Assembly: GCA_947462875.1 (NCBI GenBank)
Contig: CANHQJ010000001.1
Location: 289,449-353,448, forward strand
Origin: Verrucomicrobiia bacterium
GTDB taxonomy: Bacteria; Verrucomicrobiota; Verrucomicrobiia; Verrucomicrobiales; Akkermansiaceae
Length of the DNA stretch: 64,000 nucleotides
Direction: 5' to 3'
Position 1 is the first letter of the stretch. Each line of letters opens with the position of its first letter. Made by a program: the position numbers and the translations under genes. Positions 61,846 through 64,000 of the stretch are shown here, one piece after another. A model generated the notes under the pieces. That model made no database searches, had not been told where the DNA came from, and saw only the letters and a list, made by a program, of their open reading frames with translations.

Positions 61846-62314
61846 GTCGCGGAAATGTTTGAGCGTGAACAGGGGTGAGTAGGGGAATAGCAGAAAATGC
61901 GCAGCGCAAATGTCATGCCGAACAAAGCAGTTTTCGCACCTGCCTCAAGTATTTTTTTTCATACTGTTGAAAGATTCGAGAAAATCCAACGAGTTTCAAG
62001 GGAATTGTGGCGAAAAAAAAATCGCTCACGGTGCTCATCCAATCTGGATTTCGGCCCACGGATGCCGTTTTGCCCACTTTTTCGCCAAAAAATCAGGTTT
62101 CGGGAGTCAGGTGTGAGGTGTCAGATTTTCGCGTCCATTCGCGCCTTTCGCGGTTGTCCATCAAAAATCACACTCATTCATACCTCTCTCCGTCCCTCCC
62201 TTCACTTTTGTAGAAATTTTCACAGAAGGAAACAGAGAAAACGGAGTGCCAAATCCCACATCCTTCGCCTGAGGCAAAGCCACGTGACCGCAGGTATTTC
62301 GCGGCGCAGCCTTT
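61846..62314. other. Intergenic region between the M15-like gene and intI
   Basis: 469 bp without a credible gene. A plus-strand open frame across 61897-62397 has no family match and runs into intI, so it is not called. The region contains the tandem-like GCGAA repeat and the CAGAAGGAAACAGAG element listed separately. Base composition is more A+T-rich than in the flanking genes, especially 61945-62020. Confidence 0.6.
62121..62246. repeat. Dispersed-repeat-like elements (GCGAA-rich and CACAGA-rich)
   Basis: On the minus strand 62125-62156 reads as three GCGAA words spaced about 8-9 nt (CGCGAAAG, GCGCGAAT, GACGCGAA). On the plus strand 62220-62246 reads TCACAGAAGGAAACAGAG followed by AAAACGGAG. 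Similar GCGAA/CACGAA and CACAGAG word series are known as dispersed intergenic repeats in environmental bacterial genomes, including PVC members (recollection, not checked here). Confidence 0.5.
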
Positions 62315-63607
62315 TTAAGCCATACAATCCAGCGGACTCACCACCCCCATGCCATGTTCCCCCATCGCCACATGCAGATAAATTTCCGTCGTGGTAATGT
62401 CCTCATGCCCCAACAAATCCTGGATTCTCCGCAAATCCGTCCCACTCTCTAGCAAATGCGTCGCAAAGCTATGTCGCAGGGCATGGCTGGTCACGCGCTT
62501 TTCAATGCCCGCTGCTGACGCCGCACGCTTGATGGCCTCATTGTAAACTTTCTCATGCATGTGATGTCGCCGCACCACGCCGCTTTCGGGATCGGTCGAT
62601 AACTGCTTCGCCGGGAACAACCAAAACCACTCAAATGATTCAGCAGCCCGGCGGAACTTTCTTGCCAGCGCTCCCGGCAGATAGACTCCCGCCTGACCGC
62701 ACGCCACATCACCTTCCCATAATGACCGCGCATATTCAATCTGCTCAGCGATCGCGTGGACCAAACTTTTTGGCAGCACCGACATACGATCCTTCCCGCC
62801 TTTCCCCTGACGCACGGTGACAGTGCCGCGCTCGAGGTCGATGTCCTTGATGCGCAAGTTCACAATCTCACTCAAACGCAATCCCGCCCCATACTGCATT
62901 CGGGCTGCCAATCCATAGCGCGCCTCAGGTTTCTCATCGGCATCTGCTTTTTCCAACAAATGCCGCGTTTCCGCTTTTGATAGCACTACGGGAATCCTCG
63001 TGCCCGTCTTCTTCAACCTCACACCAAACACTGGCTCCTCTATGCCCAATACCTGTTTGAAAAAGAACGCCAAGGCATTCAGCGCCTGCTTTTGAGTTGA
63101 ATAGGCACAATCCTCATCCGCCACCACCGATGTCAAAAAACGCGTGGCCGTATCCACCTCTCTCACCGAAATTTCATCTCCGGCAAAGTTCGCATACCTT
63201 GCCGCCCAAGCCCCATAACACAGCATCGTGCGCCGGGCCAATCCGCGCCGGGCACAGGCCGAACGCACCGCCGCCCGCACACGCTCGGCCAGGCTCCGGT
63301 GGTCTGTGCCGGCCTCCGCACAGGCGGCTAACCACTGCAAATACCACTGCATCGCATCGCCCCACTGGTCGAGTTGCCACTTTTCCCGGTGCCGATCTTC
63401 GCGCAACACTTCCTGACGCCAGAAAATCTTCGCCGCATCCCGATTCGCTTCCAGATCATGACGCAAACGGAAATTCTCGAACCATTCCAGCACCAGCAAA
63501 AATCCCGACCGCTCCCGGTCCGAAAGTCCACGGAATTCGGACAAGTCTTTTCTCCAACAATGGCGATTTTTGGCAGAGGCATACATAACGAGTTTGAGAT
63601 AAAACAT
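62315..63607 (-). CDS. intI: Integron integrase (tyrosine recombinase)
   Basis: A 430-residue recombinase (ATG at 63607; ATG at 63586 or TTG at 63625 also possible). Numbering from 63625, the catalytic residues are Arg about 250 (YGAGLRLSEI), Lys about 275-278 (GKGGKDR), His-Leu-x-Arg about 381-384 (HALRHSF), His about 407 (LLGHEDITTT) and Tyr about 416 (EIYLHVA). The IntI-specific insert is clear around 319-360: ARKFRRAAESFEWFWLFPAK, then STDPESGVVRRHHMHEKVYN. The core-binding domain starts near residue 105 (DHRSLAERVRAAVRSACARR). An N-terminal extension of about 100 residues precedes it; usual IntI proteins are about 320-340 residues. It inserts and excises gene cassettes at attI and attC. 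A LexA-type operator covers its predicted promoter. Confidence 0.95.
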   Translation of the reverse strand: MFYLKLVMYASAKNRHCWRKDLSEFRGLSDRERSGFLLVLEWFENFRLRHDLEANRDAAKIFWRQEVLREDRHREKWQLDQWGDAMQWYLQWLAACAEAGTDHRSLAERVRAAVRSACARRGLARRTMLCYGAWAARYANFAGDEISVREVDTATRFLTSVVADEDCAYSTQKQALNALAFFFKQVLGIEEPVFGVRLKKTGTRIPVVLSKAETRHLLEKADADEKPEARYGLAARMQYGAGLRLSEIVNLRIKDIDLERGTVTVRQGKGGKDRMSVLPKSLVHAIAEQIEYARSLWEGDVACGQAGVYLPGALARKFRRAAESFEWFWLFPAKQLSTDPESGVVRRHHMHEKVYNEAIKRAASAAGIEKRVTSHALRHSFATHLLESGTDLRRIQDLLGHEDITTTEIYLHVAMGEHGMGVVSPLDCMA

Positions 63608-63633
63608 AAATTCGAAGACTTTCAAGCATAAAA

Positions 63634-63649
63634 GTGTTCAAAAGAACAC
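63634..63649 (-). promoter_or_regulatory. LexA operator, Verrucomicrobia type
   Basis: GTGTTC-AAAA-GAACAC, a perfect 16-bp palindrome containing TGTTC-N4-GAACA. This is the binding motif described for Verrucomicrobium spinosum LexA. It overlaps the expected transcription start of intI, a position suited to repression. Confidence 0.85.
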
Positions 63650-63650
63650 A

Positions 63651-63680
63651 AATCTAGAACGGCGTTACAGAATCTGCCAA
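63651..63680 (-). promoter_or_regulatory. Predicted sigma-70 promoter of intI
   Basis: On the minus strand the -35 is TTGGCA (63675-63680), the spacer is 18 nt, and the -10 is TAGATT (63651-63656). The start would fall near 63644, inside the LexA palindrome. Confidence 0.6.
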
Positions 63681-63706
63681 AGGGGGGGGCAAACCAGCAC
63701 TGCGGC

Positions 63707-63772
63707 GTTCGTATATCAGCTAGGGAACACCCCGTCCCACACAGCACGAAGCAAGGGCGTGATATACGAACG
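63707..63772. repeat. Perfect 13-bp inverted repeat in the attI region
   Basis: CGTTCGTATATCA (63707-63719) and TGATATACGAACG (63760-63772) enclose 40 bp. Six T follow on the plus strand. The arms do not fit the attC core consensus GTTRRRY. The element could be a terminator, a recombination site with unusual boxes, or a regulator-binding site. Confidence 0.75.
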
Positions 63773-63830
63773 TTTTTTGAGAATTTCCTTGTCGCAGCAA
63801 AGAAAACCTGATTCAATACTCTCTGAAATG

Positions 63831-63856
63831 CCCATCTGATATAACGGTCAGGTGGG
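63831..63856. repeat. Short imperfect inverted repeat ahead of the first cassette ORF
   Basis: CCCATCTGA (63831-63839) and TCAGGTGGG (63848-63856) form a 9-bp stem with one G-T pair and an 8-nt loop. It lies about 50 bp before the cassette ORF, within the expected attI region. Confidence 0.5.
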
Positions 63857-63906
63857 ATACGAATAAATACTGTTGTGCAAGAAAATGACACACCGAAACT
63901 CAAGCA

Positions 63907-64000
63907 TGAATCCTGCACAAGCCTATCGTTCCCTTGAAGCGGCCTTGATGACTGTAATCCCGGACGCTGTGAAGAAGGCTGCAAGCGATGAGCAATACTA
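63907..64000 (+). CDS. Partial ORF, first gene-cassette candidate
   Basis: An ATG at 63907 opens a frame that runs to the window end (31 codons: MNPAQAYRSLEAALMTVIPD and on). It faces away from intI, as the first cassette of an integron does. No family is recognisable from so few residues. The sequence before it is A+T-richer than the intI gene. Confidence 0.6.

Noticed and set aside
61897..62397. Plus-strand open frame next to intI
   Set aside because: No family signal, His/Arg-rich shadow composition, runs into the antisense of intI, and includes the dispersed repeat words.
63707..63772. attC site
   Set aside because: Length and symmetry would fit, but the arms lack the RYYYAAC/GTTRRRY cores; reported only as an inverted repeat.
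63622..63984. Minus-strand open frame of 120 codons upstream of intI
   Set aside because: It crosses the predicted promoter, the LexA palindrome and the outward cassette ORF, and has no recognisable features.

Overview
The window looks like a chromosomal segment of a member of the Verrucomicrobiota, probably near Verrucomicrobiales. Three things point there. It carries typical PVC-superphylum secreted proteins: two 'membrane-bound dehydrogenase' beta-propeller proteins, a PA14/cytochrome c protein, PmoA-like and DUF3500 proteins, and large secreted fibronectin/Ig proteins. Most start codons lack a visible Shine-Dalgarno sequence. A perfect match to the published Verrucomicrobia LexA operator (TGTTC-N4-GAACA) lies in front of an integron integrase. 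The DNA is G+C-rich and densely packed, with many short overlaps. No rRNA, CRISPR array or insertion sequence was seen; there is one tRNA (Arg, UCU).

Layout: 1-2483 (-) is a secreted dehydrogenase/HEAT protein, cut by the window start, with an SGNH hydrolase. 2605-3624 (+) is mutY. 3618-10549 (-) is a five-gene Yej/Opp-type peptide ABC transporter operon. 10639-12887 (-) holds a HIT protein, a two-module siroheme-decarboxylase/Lrp-like protein and a cyclophilin. 12932-18098 (+) holds dinB, a metallo-beta-lactamase-fold hydrolase, and a cytochrome c/PA14 plus beta-propeller pair. 18115-23803 (-) is housekeeping: proA, proB, CDGSH protein, gpsA, plsY, terC-like and sufE. 23900-30064 is mixed metabolism: peroxiredoxin, avtA, trmO, lipase, AraC regulator, rhodanese and L,D-transpeptidase. 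30196-33057 (+) pairs a secreted envelope protein with a CreD-like membrane protein. 33085-39719 holds a sialidase-like protein, tRNA-Arg, tmk, DUF3500, PmoA-like, Gfo/Idh/MocA and PhyH genes. 39890-47031 holds an outer-membrane protein, a GH-like lipoprotein, TPR, PpiD-like and FN3/cyclophilin proteins. 47249-57562 (+) is an ECF sigma gene, an anti-sigma/VWA protein and a 2256-residue protein. 57644-61845 (-) holds an EF-hand protein, SulP transporter, LptF/G permease and Tat-exported M15-like peptidase. 62315-64000 is the head of an integron.

Two regions deserve most attention. The first is the integron: an IntI with the diagnostic extra domain and an unusual N-terminal extension of about 100 residues. 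Its predicted promoter is overlapped by an exact Verrucomicrobia-type LexA box, and the divergent side holds a 13-bp perfect inverted repeat and the first cassette-like ORF. The second is the ECF sigma cluster. The sigma factor is followed by a protein that joins an anti-sigma-like cytoplasmic domain, one membrane span, TPR and a YfbK-type VWA domain. Next comes a giant envelope protein that appears to be a fusion of two paralogues, with a signal-peptide-like segment in its middle. A related C-terminal module recurs in the protein at 30196, which is paired with a CreD-like protein. The two loci may therefore belong to one envelope-stress system.
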